DNA of 51,694 bases from an uncultured Paracoccaceae bacterium (GCA_938028765.1 CALIZF010000069.1:1-51694); one strand, 5' to 3'. Shown: positions 18,984 through 27,112, counted from the stretch's first letter. Program-made: numbers and translations. The notes: generated by a model not told the origin, from the sequence alone.

Positions 18984-19735
18984 CGGCGGTGCTGGAAATC
19001 GCGGGGCTGGTCAGGCGGTTCGGCGGCCTGACCGCGACCGACAACGTGTCGCTGACCGTGATGCCGGGCGAGATCCACGCGCTGATCGGGCCGAACGGTG
19101 CCGGGAAATCCACGCTGATCAACCAGATCTGCGGCGAGCTGCGCCCCGATGCCGGCGCTGTCCGCCTGATGGGACGCGACATCACCGCCGCCACGGTGCC
19201 CGAGCGCGTCGCGCTCGGCCTCGGGCGCACCTTCCAGGTGACGAGCCTGCTCGACGAGATGACGGTGCGCGCGAACATCGGCATGGCGGTGGCCGCGCGC
19301 GAGGGGCGCACCTTCCGCCTCTGGGACCGGCTGGCAGGCCGCGCCAGCGTCTGGGCCGAGGCCGACGCGCTGCTGCGGGGGACTGCGCTCGAACCCCGCG
19401 CTGCCGTCGTCGTGCGCGACCTGTCGCACGGCGAGAAGAAGCAGCTCGAACTGCTGGTGGCGCTGGCCCGCCGCCCGGCCGTCCTGCTGCTCGACGAGCC
19501 GATGGCGGGCCTCGGCCACGCCGAAAGCCAGGAGATGATCGGGCGTCTGGCCGAGGTGGGCCGCACGACGCCGATGCTGCTGGTCGAGCACGACATGGAC
19601 GCGGTCTTTGCGCTCGCAACGCGCGTGTCGGTGCTGGTCTATGGCCGCATCATCGCACAGGGCAGCCCGGACGCGATCCGCAACGACCCCGCAGTGCGCG
19701 AGGCCTATCTGGGCGCGGAGGACGAGCTTGCTTGA
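18980..19735 (+). CDS. livG: ABC transporter ATP-binding protein, LivG type
   Basis: The 251-residue ATPase has Walker A GPNGAGKST near 40, the LivG-specific GLGRTFQVTSLLDEMTV near 78, the signature LSHGEKKQLEL near 153 (SHGEK in place of SGGQQ, common in this subgroup), Walker B PAVLLLDEPMAGL and the switch His in LLVEHDMDAVF. It energises the LivHM-type channel as a heterodimer with the LivF-type protein. Its ATG overlaps the livM stop, and its own stop overlaps the TTG start of the next gene. Confidence 0.92.
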   Translation: MTAVLEIAGLVRRFGGLTATDNVSLTVMPGEIHALIGPNGAGKSTLINQICGELRPDAGAVRLMGRDITAATVPERVALGLGRTFQVTSLLDEMTVRANIGMAVAAREGRTFRLWDRLAGRASVWAEADALLRGTALEPRAAVVVRDLSHGEKKQLELLVALARRPAVLLLDEPMAGLGHAESQEMIGRLAEVGRTTPMLLVEHDMDAVFALATRVSVLVYGRIIAQGSPDAIRNDPAVREAYLGAEDELA

Positions 19736-20429
19736 GGTCGAGGGGCTGAAGGCCGGTTACGGCGCGGCGCAGGTGCTGTTCGACGTGCGCCTTGCGATCG
19801 GCGAGGGGCAGGTGGTCACCCTTCTGGGCCGCAACGGCATGGGCAAGACGACGACGGTGCGCACCGTCATGGGCCTGCTGCCGGCCCGCGGGGGCAGGGT
19901 GCGGCTCGGCGGGCGCGACGCCACAGGGCTTGCGCCGGAACGGATCGCCCGCCTCGGCGCCGGTCTGGTGCCCGAAGGCCGGCAGGTGTTCCGCACGCTG
20001 ACGGTGCGGGAAAATCTGGTCGCCTGTGCGGGCAACCGCCTGCGCCGCCCGCACCCCTGGACGCTCGCGCGGATCTGCGAGTTGTTCCCCCGCCTCGGCG
20101 AGCGGCAGGGGCAGCTTGCCGGCACGCTGTCGGGGGGCGAACAGCAGATGCTGGCGGTCGGCCGCGCGCTGATGACGAACCCGCGCCTTCTGATCCTCGA
20201 CGAGGCGACCGAGGGCCTTGCGCCGACGATCCGCACCGAGATCTGGCACGTCGTCGAGCGGCTGAAGCGCGAGGGGCAGTCGATCCTTCTGATCGACAAG
20301 AACCTCGGCGTGCTGAAGCGGCTGGCCGACCGGCACTACATCCTCGAAAAGGGGCGGACGGTCTGGGAAGGGACGGGCGCGGACCTCGACCGGGATGCGG
20401 CGCGCGTGCAGGGGTATGTCGGTGTCTGA
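19728..20429 (+). CDS. livF: ABC transporter ATP-binding protein, LivF type
   Basis: The 233-residue ATPase has LLEVEGLKAGYGAAQVLFDV at the N-terminus, Walker A GRNGMGKTTT near 37, GLVPEGRQVFRTLTVRENL near 85, signature TLSGGEQQMLAVGRAL near 133 and Walker B RLLILDEATEGLAP. TTG at 19728 is proposed as the start because it precedes LEVEGLK directly and overlaps the livG stop; there is no ATG or GTG in the right place. A longer reading begins inside livG and is not credible. The 3' end overlaps the aspartate-dehydrogenase-like gene by 14 bp. Confidence 0.87.
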   Translation: MLEVEGLKAGYGAAQVLFDVRLAIGEGQVVTLLGRNGMGKTTTVRTVMGLLPARGGRVRLGGRDATGLAPERIARLGAGLVPEGRQVFRTLTVRENLVACAGNRLRRPHPWTLARICELFPRLGERQGQLAGTLSGGEQQMLAVGRALMTNPRLLILDEATEGLAPTIRTEIWHVVERLKREGQSILLIDKNLGVLKRLADRHYILEKGRTVWEGTGADLDRDAARVQGYVGV

Positions 20430-21225
20430 CTTTCCCGTGGTGCTGGTCGGCTGGGGCGCGATCGCGCAGCGGATCGCGGCCCTGCTGGCCGAGCGCGCGC
20501 CGCCCGGCCTGCGCATCGCCGGCGTCGCGGTGCGCGATCCCGCGCGGCCGCGCGATCTGCCGCCGGGGGCAACGCTGCTCGGGGGGCCGGAGGCGCTGGC
20601 CGACCTGCGGCCCCGGCTGGTGGTCGAGGCGGCCGGGCGCGCCGCCGTCGCCCCCTGGGGCCGGGCAGCGCTGACCGCCGGGGCGGATTTCGCCCCCGCC
20701 TCGACCGCCGCCTTCGCTGACCCCGCGCTTCTGCCCGACCTGATGGCGCGCGCCGCCGCCGCGGGGCGGCAGGTCGTGCTGGCGCATGGGGCGCTCGCCG
20801 GGATCGACGCGCTGGCCGCCGCCGGCCGGCTGGGGCTGACGGCGGTGCGGCACGAGATCGTCAAGCCGCCCGCCGCCTGGGCCGGCACGGACGCCGAGGT
20901 GCTGTGCGACCTTGCCGGGCTGGCAGCACCCGTCACCTTCTGGGAAGGCCCGGCCGACCAGGCGGCCGCGCGGTTCCCGCAGAACGCCAATGTGGCGATG
21001 ATCAGCGCGCTGGCCGGCCTCGGCCCCGCACGGACGACGGTTGCGCTGACAGCCGACCCGGCCGCGGCGCGGAATGCGCACCGCGTGACCGCCACGGGCG
21101 ATTTCGGCACGCTGACCGCGGCAGTCGAGAACCGGCCGCTGGCGGCGAATCCGAAGTCGTCGGAACTGACCGCCCTGTCGCTCCTGCGGCTGATCGAGAT
21201 GCGGGCGGGGCCGCTCGTCCTGTGA
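20416..21225 (+). CDS. L-aspartate dehydrogenase-like NAD(P)-dependent enzyme
   Basis: The 269-residue protein matches the AspDH/NadX family (EC 1.4.1.21). The Rossmann N-terminus is VVLVGWGAIAQRIAALL; the middle has AGRAAVAPWG and VVLAHGALAGIDALAA. The C-terminal dehydrogenase domain has TAVRHEIVKPPAAW and the diagnostic FPQNANVAMISALAGLG. It ends in ENRPLAANPKSSELTALSLLR, which is also typical. The known reaction oxidises aspartate to iminosuccinate, which becomes oxaloacetate plus ammonia, or is condensed by NadA to quinolinate. Here it is the last gene of the aromatic-type operon, starting inside livF. Its true substrate may be an aspartate-like amino acid released from the ring-opened product. 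ATG 20416 was chosen; 20395 is an in-frame alternative deeper inside livF. Confidence 0.85.
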   Translation: MSVSDFPVVLVGWGAIAQRIAALLAERAPPGLRIAGVAVRDPARPRDLPPGATLLGGPEALADLRPRLVVEAAGRAAVAPWGRAALTAGADFAPASTAAFADPALLPDLMARAAAAGRQVVLAHGALAGIDALAAAGRLGLTAVRHEIVKPPAAWAGTDAEVLCDLAGLAAPVTFWEGPADQAAARFPQNANVAMISALAGLGPARTTVALTADPAAARNAHRVTATGDFGTLTAAVENRPLAANPKSSELTALSLLRLIEMRAGPLVL

Positions 21226-21255
21226 CGCGCGCGGACGCGGCGGACGCGCCCCCGG

Positions 21256-22047
21256 TCAGCCCCGGCGCAGCCGACCCGCCGCCAGCGACAGGACGAAGGC
21301 GGCTGCGGCGCAGACGATGACCGAAGGCCCCGCCGGCGTGTCGAGGCGCCAGGACAGCGCCAGCCCCGCCAGGGCCGCCCCGGCGCCGATCACGGCCGCC
21401 AGCAGCGCCATCCCCTCGGGCGACTGCGCGACCGCACGGGCCGCCGCCGCCGGCACGATCAGCATGGCCGCGATCAGAAGGGCCCCGATCACCTTCAGCG
21501 CCACCGCCACCGTGACCGCCAGCGCCAGCGTCAGCACCAGCCGTTCGCGGTCGGGGTCGATCCCGGCGGCATGGGCGAGGTCGGCGTCCAGCGTCGCGGT
21601 GACGAGGGCCGACCACCGCCAGGCCAGCAGCGCCAGCACCGCCAGCGCCCCGGTCCAGATCACCGCAAGGTCGCCCGCGGATACCGCCAGGATGTCGCCG
21701 AAAAGAAGCGCGGTCAGATCGACGCGCACGCCCGGCAGGAACGACACCGCCACGACCCCCGCCGCCAGGGCGGAATGCGCGAGCACGCCAAGCGTGGTGT
21801 CCATCGCCCAGCCCCGGCCGGCAAGCCCCGACACCGTCGCCGCCATTGCAAGCGCCACGAGGAGCGTGCCCGCCATCACCGGCAGGCCCGAGGCGAGCGC
21901 CACCGCGACCCCCAGGATCGCCGCGTGGGCTGTCGCGTCGCCGAAATAGGCCATCCGCCGCCAGACCACGAAGGCGCCGAGCGGCCCGGTGGCCGCCGCC
22001 GTTCCCGCGCCGGCCAGCGCCGCCCGCACCAGGAAGTCGTCAAGCAT
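21256..22047 (-). CDS. znuB: Zinc ABC transporter permease ZnuB
   Basis: The 263-residue membrane protein is of the ABC-3 family. It starts MLDDFLVRAALAG at ATG 22045-22047 and shows GPLGAFVVWRRMAYFGDATAHAA-type family text near 20-40 (F-G-D-A-x-A-H-A). GVLAHSALAAGVVAVSF follows near 95, and the cytoplasmic loop region AGIDPDRERLVLTLALA near 165. It forms the channel for Zn2+ delivered by ZnuA. It overlaps the znuC 3' end by 8 bp, and znuC in turn overlaps zur, giving one transcript zur-znuC-znuB. The upstream in-frame extension is Arg-rich and lies inside znuC, so it was rejected. Confidence 0.92.
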   Translation of the reverse strand: MLDDFLVRAALAGAGTAAATGPLGAFVVWRRMAYFGDATAHAAILGVAVALASGLPVMAGTLLVALAMAATVSGLAGRGWAMDTTLGVLAHSALAAGVVAVSFLPGVRVDLTALLFGDILAVSAGDLAVIWTGALAVLALLAWRWSALVTATLDADLAHAAGIDPDRERLVLTLALAVTVAVALKVIGALLIAAMLIVPAAAARAVAQSPEGMALLAAVIGAGAALAGLALSWRLDTPAGPSVIVCAAAAFVLSLAAGRLRRG

Positions 22048-22864
22048 CCGTCCGCGCCCCCGCCGCCGCGCACCCGCTGCCGCCGTCCGCCTCCGCGCGC
22101 CGCGGACGGTCCTGCGCAGGGCCGTGCGCATGGTCGTGTGCATCATCGTGCGCATGGTCGTGGACGTGGCGGTAAAGTGCCAGCGACCCCTGCGTGCCGG
22201 GGCCGAACAGAGCCCGGTATTCGGGCGCGGCCGACACGACCTGCGGCGCACCCTCGCAGCAGACATGCCCGTTGAGGCACACCACCCGGTCGGACGCCGC
22301 CATCACCACGTGAAGCTCGTGGCTGACCATCAGGACGGCGCAGCCGGTTTCGCGGCGGATATCCTCGATCAGCCGATAGAACGCCGCCTTGCCCGTCTGG
22401 TCGAGGCCCTGGGTGGGCTCGTCGAGGACAAGGATCTCGGGCCCGCCCGCCAGCGCGCGCGCCAGCAGGACGCGCTGCAGCTGTCCGCCCGACAGGTCGG
22501 CCACCTGCCGGTCCGCGACGCCCGCCGGCAGGCCGACGCGCGCCAGCGCTGCGGCCGTCTGCGTCGCCGACAACCGCCGCGGCAGCGACAGAAGGCGCCG
22601 CGCGGTCAGCGGCATGGTGCGGTCCACCGCCAGCTTCTGCGGCACATAGCCCACGCGCAGGCCCGGTCTGCGGGTCACGCTGCCCGCAGCCAGCGGCTGG
22701 ATCCCCAACAGCGCCCGCAGCAGGGTGGACTTGCCCGATCCGTTCGGGCCGACGACGGTCACGATCTCGCCCGCGGCGATGCGGAAATCGACGCCGTCCA
22801 GCACGGTGGCAGCCCCGCGGCGCACCGTCAGGCCCCGCGCCTCGATCAGGCGCGGCGCGGTCAC
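22040..22864 (-). CDS. znuC: Zinc ABC transporter ATP-binding protein ZnuC
   Basis: The 274-residue ATPase has Walker A GPNGSGKST near 40, GYVPQKLAVDRTMPLT near 72, the signature DLSGGQLQRVLLARAL near 123, Walker B EILVLDEPTQGLD and the switch His in LMVSHELHVV. The last 45 residues form a His/Asp-rich tail (HVHDHAHDDAHDHAHG) followed by a basic, low-complexity end. This cytosolic zinc-binding-like tail occurs in some ZnuC proteins and may sense or buffer metal. Its ATG overlaps the zur stop (ATGA), and its end overlaps znuB. Confidence 0.93.
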   Translation of the reverse strand: MTAPRLIEARGLTVRRGAATVLDGVDFRIAAGEIVTVVGPNGSGKSTLLRALLGIQPLAAGSVTRRPGLRVGYVPQKLAVDRTMPLTARRLLSLPRRLSATQTAAALARVGLPAGVADRQVADLSGGQLQRVLLARALAGGPEILVLDEPTQGLDQTGKAAFYRLIEDIRRETGCAVLMVSHELHVVMAASDRVVCLNGHVCCEGAPQVVSAAPEYRALFGPGTQGSLALYRHVHDHAHDDAHDHAHGPAQDRPRRAEADGGSGCAAAGARTDA

Positions 22865-23361
22865 GCCGCGGCCCCTCGGCAGGACGCGCAGAGGCCGACC
22901 GCCTCGGCCGTCACCCGTTCCACCGCGAAGCCAGGCGGGGCGGCCGCGGCCACCGCGGCATGGACGGCCGCCGCCGGCACCTCGGCCACCGCGTTGCAGG
23001 ACCGGCAGATGAGGAACACCGGCTGATGCGCGCGGCCGGGATGCATGCAGGCGGCGAAGGCGTTCAGCCGCTGAACGCGATGCGCCAGCCCGGCATCGAC
23101 CAGGAAATCAAGCGCGCGGTAGGCGACCGGGGGCTGCCGCCCAAACCCCTCGGCTGCCAGCCGGTCCAGCACCTCGTAGGCGCCGAGCGCCCGATGCGAC
23201 TCGAGCAGGATTTCGAGCGTCCGCCGCCGCACCGGCGTCAGCCTGAGGCCAGCGGCGACGGCCACGGCCTCGGCCTGCGCCAGCGTTTCGGCCGCACAGC
23301 GGGCGTGGTCGTGCGCGGCGAAGGCTGAAGCGGCGGCGGCGCCGGCGGAGGCTGTCGGCAT
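22861..23361 (-). CDS. zur: Zinc uptake regulator Zur (Fur family)
   Basis: The 166-residue repressor has the winged-helix region LRLTPVRRRTLEILLESHRA near 38, YEVLDRLAAEGFGRQPPVAY with YRALDFLVDAGLAHRVQ, then a dimerisation domain with metal ligands (HPGRAHQPVFLICRSCNAV and the C-terminal CASCRG pair). The two CXXC pairs form the structural zinc site. The N-terminus carries HDHARC, a small His-rich piece. With zinc bound, Zur represses znu genes. It heads the zur-znuC-znuB transcript and is divergent from znuA, with a Zur-like palindrome between, so it most likely represses itself and both transporter units. Confidence 0.93.
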   Translation of the reverse strand: MPTASAGAAAASAFAAHDHARCAAETLAQAEAVAVAAGLRLTPVRRRTLEILLESHRALGAYEVLDRLAAEGFGRQPPVAYRALDFLVDAGLAHRVQRLNAFAACMHPGRAHQPVFLICRSCNAVAEVPAAAVHAAVAAAAPPGFAVERVTAEAVGLCASCRGAAA

Positions 23362-23367
23362 CTGGGA

Positions 23368-23397
23368 TTGACCTGTTACAGTATCACATACCATATA
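23368..23397 (+). promoter_or_regulatory. znuA promoter with Zur-like box
   Basis: TTGACC (23368-23373) and CATATA (23392-23397), 18 bp apart, make a plausible znuA promoter. Between them CCTGTTACAGTATCACATA (23372-23390) is an imperfect palindrome. Read on the minus strand it gives TATGTGATA, one base, TGTAACAGG, close to the TATGTTATA/TATAACATA-type Zur sites of alphaproteobacteria. Binding there would block the -35/-10 spacer and also the divergent zur promoter. The AT-rich patch is conspicuous against its surroundings. Confidence 0.65.
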
Positions 23398-23430
23398 TCT
23401 GCCGATCCGACGAAATCCAAGGAGCCCGCC

Positions 23431-24381
23431 ATGCGCCACACGCTTGCTGCCCTGTTCGCCGTCGCGGCGACGCCCGTTCTGGCCGAGGTGCCGCGCGTTG
23501 TCACCGACATTCCGCCCGTCCATGCGCTGGCGGCGCAGGTCATGGGCGATCTGGGCACGCCGGTGCTGCTGACCGAACGGGGCGCCAACGCGCACGAGAT
23601 GCACCTGCGGCCCAGCCAGGCAGCGGCGATCGCGGGGGCGGACCTGCTGTTCTGGATCGGGCCGGAAATGACGCCGTGGCTGGACCGGGCGCTGGACGGG
23701 AACCCGCCGCGCGGAACCGTCGTGGCGCTGCTGTCCGCACCCGGTACGCACCGGCAGGAATTCGGCGCGGCCGGCATGGCGCATCATGACGACGACCATG
23801 ACCACGCGCACGGCAAGGCGCACGACCACGCGCACGACGCCGGGCATGGCCACGTGCACGAGGGGCTCGACCCGCATGCATGGCTCGACCCCGCCAATGC
23901 GAAGGTCTGGCTGGCCTTGATCGCCGCGGAACTGGCGAAGGCCGATCCTGCGAACGCCGCCGCCTACGCTGCCAACGCCGCCGCGGCATCCGCCGCGATC
24001 GACGCGCTGGATGCCGAGGTTGCGGCAATCCTCGCCCCGGTCCGGGACCGGCCGTTCGTGGTCTTTCACGACGCCTACGGCTATTTCGCCGCGCATTACG
24101 GGCTGAAGGTCGCAGGATCGGTGGCGCTCGGCGACGCCGCAGCGCCCGGGGCGGCGCGGATCGCGGCGCTGCGCGAGGCCATCGCGAAGGATGGTGCCGT
24201 CTGCGCCTTCCCCGAGGCCCAGCACGACACCCGCCTGCTGGCGGCCGCGACCGAGGGCACGGGCGTGCGCGTCGGCGCAGCGCTCGACCCCGCGGGGACG
24301 ACGATGGACCCTGGCCCCGATCTCTACGCCAACCTTTTGCGCGGCATGGCGCAGACCATTGCCGATTGCCTGAAGGGCTGA
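23431..24381 (+). CDS. znuA: Zinc ABC transporter substrate-binding protein ZnuA
   Basis: The 316-residue periplasmic cluster A-I binding protein has a signal peptide (MRHTLAALFAVAATPVLA, cleaved before EVPRV). The first zinc His is in NAHEMHLRPSQ near 53. A His/Asp-rich loop follows (HHDDDHDHAHGKAHDHAHD near 118-145), then GLDPHAWLDPANA near 150, VFHDAYGYFAAHYGL near 210 and the conserved Asp region near the C-terminus (GTTMDPGPDLYANL). The long charged loop is the hallmark of zinc-specific members as opposed to manganese binders. ATG 23431 has an AAGGAG ribosome site. It is divergent from zur. Confidence 0.95.
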   Translation: MRHTLAALFAVAATPVLAEVPRVVTDIPPVHALAAQVMGDLGTPVLLTERGANAHEMHLRPSQAAAIAGADLLFWIGPEMTPWLDRALDGNPPRGTVVALLSAPGTHRQEFGAAGMAHHDDDHDHAHGKAHDHAHDAGHGHVHEGLDPHAWLDPANAKVWLALIAAELAKADPANAAAYAANAAAASAAIDALDAEVAAILAPVRDRPFVVFHDAYGYFAAHYGLKVAGSVALGDAAAPGAARIAALREAIAKDGAVCAFPEAQHDTRLLAAATEGTGVRVGAALDPAGTTMDPGPDLYANLLRGMAQTIADCLKG

Positions 24382-24391
24382 GCGGTCCGCC

Positions 24392-24652
24392 TCATGCCCC
24401 CTGCACGTCGAGGGCCAGGGCATGGATCCGGTCCGTGATGTCGCGCCCGAGCGCGGCATGGACCGCCCGGTGCCGCGCGATCCGGGTCATCGGGCCGAAG
24501 GCGGGCGCCGCGATGACGACACGGAAATGGCTTTCGCCCGATCCGTCGTCGCCCGCGTGGCCGGCGTGACGGTGGCTTTCGTTCACGACCTCGAGCCGGA
24601 CGGGGGCGAAGGCCGCCGTCAGGCGCGCGCGGATCTGCTGCTCCAGTCGCAT
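24392..24652 (-). CDS. bolA: BolA family protein
   Basis: The 86-residue protein has the BolA fold signature: LEVVNESHRHAGHAG near 20-35 (the conserved His of the Fe-S/Grx contact is in this segment), then SHFRVVIAAPAFGPMTRIARHR and VHAALGRDITDRIHALAL. BolA proteins pair with monothiol glutaredoxins in iron-sulfur cluster handling, and some act on gene expression. It is convergent with znuA, 10 bp away, and is probably transcribed alone. Confidence 0.9.
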   Translation of the reverse strand: MRLEQQIRARLTAAFAPVRLEVVNESHRHAGHAGDDGSGESHFRVVIAAPAFGPMTRIARHRAVHAALGRDITDRIHALALDVQGA

Positions 24653-24725
24653 TTTCCGGTGTCAACCCCTTCATTGCCCGCGCAGAACCCCTAAACTCTC
24701 GCGTCCGAGTCGGAAAGGCTAGCGC

Positions 24726-25343
24726 ATGCAGAAGGGTTCGCCGTTCGAATTCGACATCCGCGTGTCCGCGGACAAGAAACGCCGGACCCGCGGCCGCCGC
24801 GGGATGAGCGGCGCGCACGACGAGGTGGATCGCCCCTGCGCTGTCCCCGGGTGCACCCGGCCGGGCCAGTACCGTGCGCCGAAGTCGCCCGACAGCCTGG
24901 ACGAATTCCTGTGGTTCTGCCGCGACCACGTGCGCGAATACAACCTGCGCTGGAACTTCTTCCAGGGCCAGACCGAGGCGGAGTTCCAGCGGTTCATCGA
25001 CAAGGATCGCGTCTGGGGCCGCGAGACCCGCCCCTTCGGCCAGCGCCTGGACGAGGCGCGCGCGCGCACCCGGCCCGGGATCGACGACCCGATGGACATC
25101 CTCGGCGGCCGCGGCACTGGACCCGCGCCAACCCGCAGGCTGCCGCCGACCGAGCGCCGCGCGCTGGAAATCCTCGACGCCCGCGACCACTGGACGCGGA
25201 CCGAGATCCGCAAGCAGTACAAAAGCCTGGTCAAGGACCTGCATCCCGACCTGAACGGCGGCGACCGCGCCGACGAGGAGCGCCTGCAGGAGGTCGTCTG
25301 GGCCTGGGACCAGATCAAGGACAGCCGTCACTTCCGCGACTGA
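24726..25343 (+). CDS. DnaJ-domain protein
   Basis: The 205-residue protein has a conserved N-terminal region with two Cys pairs (CAVPGCTRPGQYRAP near 38 and FWFC-like LWFCRDHVREYN near 64) that looks like a small zinc-binding module. A C-terminal J domain covers residues about 140-203, with RALEILDARDHWTRTEIRK and the HPD motif in LVKDLHPDLNGGDR. J domains stimulate Hsp70 ATPase; here the J domain is C-terminal, as in DjlA/HscB-like arrangements rather than DnaJ. This gene lies just upstream of cobS in the same direction, an association seen in related genomes. Its client is unknown. Confidence 0.85.
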   Translation: MQKGSPFEFDIRVSADKKRRTRGRRGMSGAHDEVDRPCAVPGCTRPGQYRAPKSPDSLDEFLWFCRDHVREYNLRWNFFQGQTEAEFQRFIDKDRVWGRETRPFGQRLDEARARTRPGIDDPMDILGGRGTGPAPTRRLPPTERRALEILDARDHWTRTEIRKQYKSLVKDLHPDLNGGDRADEERLQEVVWAWDQIKDSRHFRD

Positions 25344-25346
25344 CGC

Positions 25347-25377
25347 CGGGGGGGCGGCTTGCCCTTGCACCCCCCCG
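25347..25377 (+). repeat. GC hairpin between the DnaJ-domain gene and cobS
   Basis: CGGGGGGG (25347-25354) and CCCCCCCG (25370-25377) form a perfect 8-bp stem around a 15-nt loop, starting 3 nt after the upstream stop codon. There is no U-tract, so it is a poor intrinsic terminator. It could mark a processing point or slow transcription before cobS. Confidence 0.4.
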
Positions 25378-25419
25378 CGATATGCTCCATCACCGCGCGG
25401 ACTGACGCGGGACTGACGG

Positions 25420-26400
25420 ATGGCGGACGGCATGAGCATGGGCAAACCGACCGAGGAAATCTCGGTCCGCGAGGTTTTCGGGATCGACACACCCATGATC
25501 GTGAAAGGGTTCGCGGACCGGACGGACCGCGTGCCCGACATCGACCCGACCTACAAGTTCGACCCCGACACGACGCTCGCCATCCTGGCGGGGTTCGCCT
25601 ACAACCGCCGCGTGATGATCCAGGGCTATCACGGCACCGGAAAATCCACCCATATCGAACAGGTCGCGGCACGGCTGAACTGGCCCTGCGTGCGGGTCAA
25701 CCTCGACAGCCACATCAGCCGCATCGACCTGATCGGCAAGGACGCGATCAAGCTCGTGGACGGCAAGCAGGTGACGGTGTTCCAGGAGGGCATCCTGCCT
25801 TGGGCGCTGCGCAACCCCTGCGCCATCGTCTTCGACGAATACGATGCCGGCCGGGCCGACGTGATGTTCGTGATCCAGCGGGTTCTGGAGGCGGACGGGA
25901 AGCTGACGCTGCTCGACCAGAACGAGGTCATCACCCCGCACCCGTCGTTCCGCCTCTTCGCCACCGCCAACACCGTCGGCCTCGGCGACACGACCGGGCT
26001 CTACCACGGGGTCCAGCAGATCAACCAGGGCCAGATGGACCGCTGGTCGCTGGTCGCGACGCTGAACTACCTCAGCCACGACGCCGAGGTGGCCATCGTG
26101 CTGTCCAAGGCCCCGCACTACAACACCGCACAGGGACGACGGACCATCTCGCAGATGGTGACGGTGGCCGACATGACGCGGACCGCCTTCATGGCCGGCG
26201 ACCTGTCCACGGTGATGAGCCCCCGCACGGTGATCGCCTGGGCGCAAAACGCCGAGATCTTCCGCAACGTCGGCTATGCGTTCCGCCTGACCTTCCTCAA
26301 CAAGTGCGACGAGCTGGAACGGCAGACGGTAGCCGAATTCTATCAGCGCTGCTTCAACGAGGAACTGCCCGAAAGCGCCGTCGCGCAGGCGATGCGATAG
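25420..26400 (+). CDS. cobS: Cobaltochelatase subunit CobS (AAA+ ATPase)
   Basis: CobS and CobT form the ATPase complex that, with CobN, inserts cobalt into hydrogenobyrinate a,c-diamide in the aerobic cobalamin pathway. The 326-residue product has the AAA+ MoxR-like core: Walker [14 protein letters not shown] near 70, Walker [16 protein letters not shown] near 130, sensor region [17 protein letters not shown] near 170-190 and an arginine-rich C-terminal lid. The N-terminus ([11 protein letters not shown]) is typical. No CobN gene is in the window. A small unidentified gene lies between cobS and cobT. Confidence 0.95.
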   Translation: MADGMSMGKPTEEISVREVFGIDTPMIVKGFADRTDRVPDIDPTYKFDPDTTLAILAGFAYNRRVMIQGYHGTGKSTHIEQVAARLNWPCVRVNLDSHISRIDLIGKDAIKLVDGKQVTVFQEGILPWALRNPCAIVFDEYDAGRADVMFVIQRVLEADGKLTLLDQNEVITPHPSFRLFATANTVGLGDTTGLYHGVQQINQGQMDRWSLVATLNYLSHDAEVAIVLSKAPHYNTAQGRRTISQMVTVADMTRTAFMAGDLSTVMSPRTVIAWAQNAEIFRNVGYAFRLTFLNKCDELERQTVAEFYQRCFNEELPESAVAQAMR

Positions 26401-26413
26401 GGCGCTGCGAGAT

Positions 26414-26477
26414 CGGGGCCCCGGGGGCAGGGGCGGCGGTCGCGCCGGCCGGCGCCCCAGCTCGCGCCCGGGCCCCG
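26414..26477 (+). repeat. Long GC inverted repeat after cobS
   Basis: CGGGGCCC at 26414-26421 pairs with GGGCCCCG at 26470-26477, giving an 8-bp stem with a long, itself GC-rich loop. It begins 14 nt past the cobS stop. No T-run follows. It may reduce read-through or separate cobS from the next gene at the message level. Confidence 0.35.
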
Positions 26478-26573
26478 CGTCAGCCACCCTGGTACCGGCT
26501 CGGCACCGTGACCTTTCCGGCATGTTCCGAACCGGCGTGACCTGCGGCGCACCCCTGCCGGGCCGCGGCCGTC

Positions 26574-27059
26574 GTGGCCCCTCCGCCAGAGGCTGCGCCT
26601 GCAGCGGGGCATTTCCCGCAGCGCTTCATCGATCGGCAGGACGACTGCGGCATCGCCCGTTTCATGGGCGGCGGGCGCGCAATTCTTGCAGCGGTGATTG
26701 GCCTGACACCGGGCCTGCCGGCCCTGCCTGTGCGTGCCGTCCCGCCCCTGGCGGAAACCTTCGCGTGCTGCGCCGGACGGCTGACCGCCGCGGTGGAACA
26801 CCGCTGGCTGTTCGGCCATGACCCCGAGGCCGGGGAACGCGGCCGGGCGGCGGTGCTGGCATTGCGCGACGCCGCGCCGGTGCCCGAGGATGCGGGCGCC
26901 GCGCTGGCCGCGCGGGTCGAGGCGCGGGCGGCGATGGCGGCGCTGGTGTCCGCCGCGGCGTTCGCCCGCGACTTCGCACGGCGCGCCGACGCGGCCGCGC
27001 GCGCGCATGCGCTGCGCGCCCAGTGCGCGGCCCTCCTCTTGCGGCCCGAAGGCGCCTGA
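26574..27059 (+). CDS. Hypothetical protein between cobS and cobT
   Basis: From GTG 26574 the frame encodes 161 residues; an ATG at 26664 would give 131 and may be the real start. I do not recognise a domain. Visible features are CCAGRLTAAVEHRWLFGHD near 84, then alternating Ala-rich amphipathic helices (residues about 105-155) with regular Arg/Glu spacing, suggesting a helical bundle or coiled coil. It has no signal peptide or long membrane span. It lies in the cobS-cobT interval with the same direction, so a role alongside the chelatase is possible but unproven. High third-position GC supports coding. Confidence 0.5.
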   Translation: MAPPPEAAPAAGHFPQRFIDRQDDCGIARFMGGGRAILAAVIGLTPGLPALPVRAVPPLAETFACCAGRLTAAVEHRWLFGHDPEAGERGRAAVLALRDAAPVPEDAGAALAARVEARAAMAALVSAAAFARDFARRADAAARAHALRAQCAALLLRPEGA

Positions 27060-27112
27060 CCGCACGCCCGCGGCCTTGCCTCCGTGCCGACGCGGTGGTT
27101 TAGATCCGCCCC

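Noticed and set aside
25347..25377. Intrinsic terminator between the DnaJ-domain gene and cobS
   Set aside because: The stem is perfect, but no T-run follows; kept only as a hairpin.
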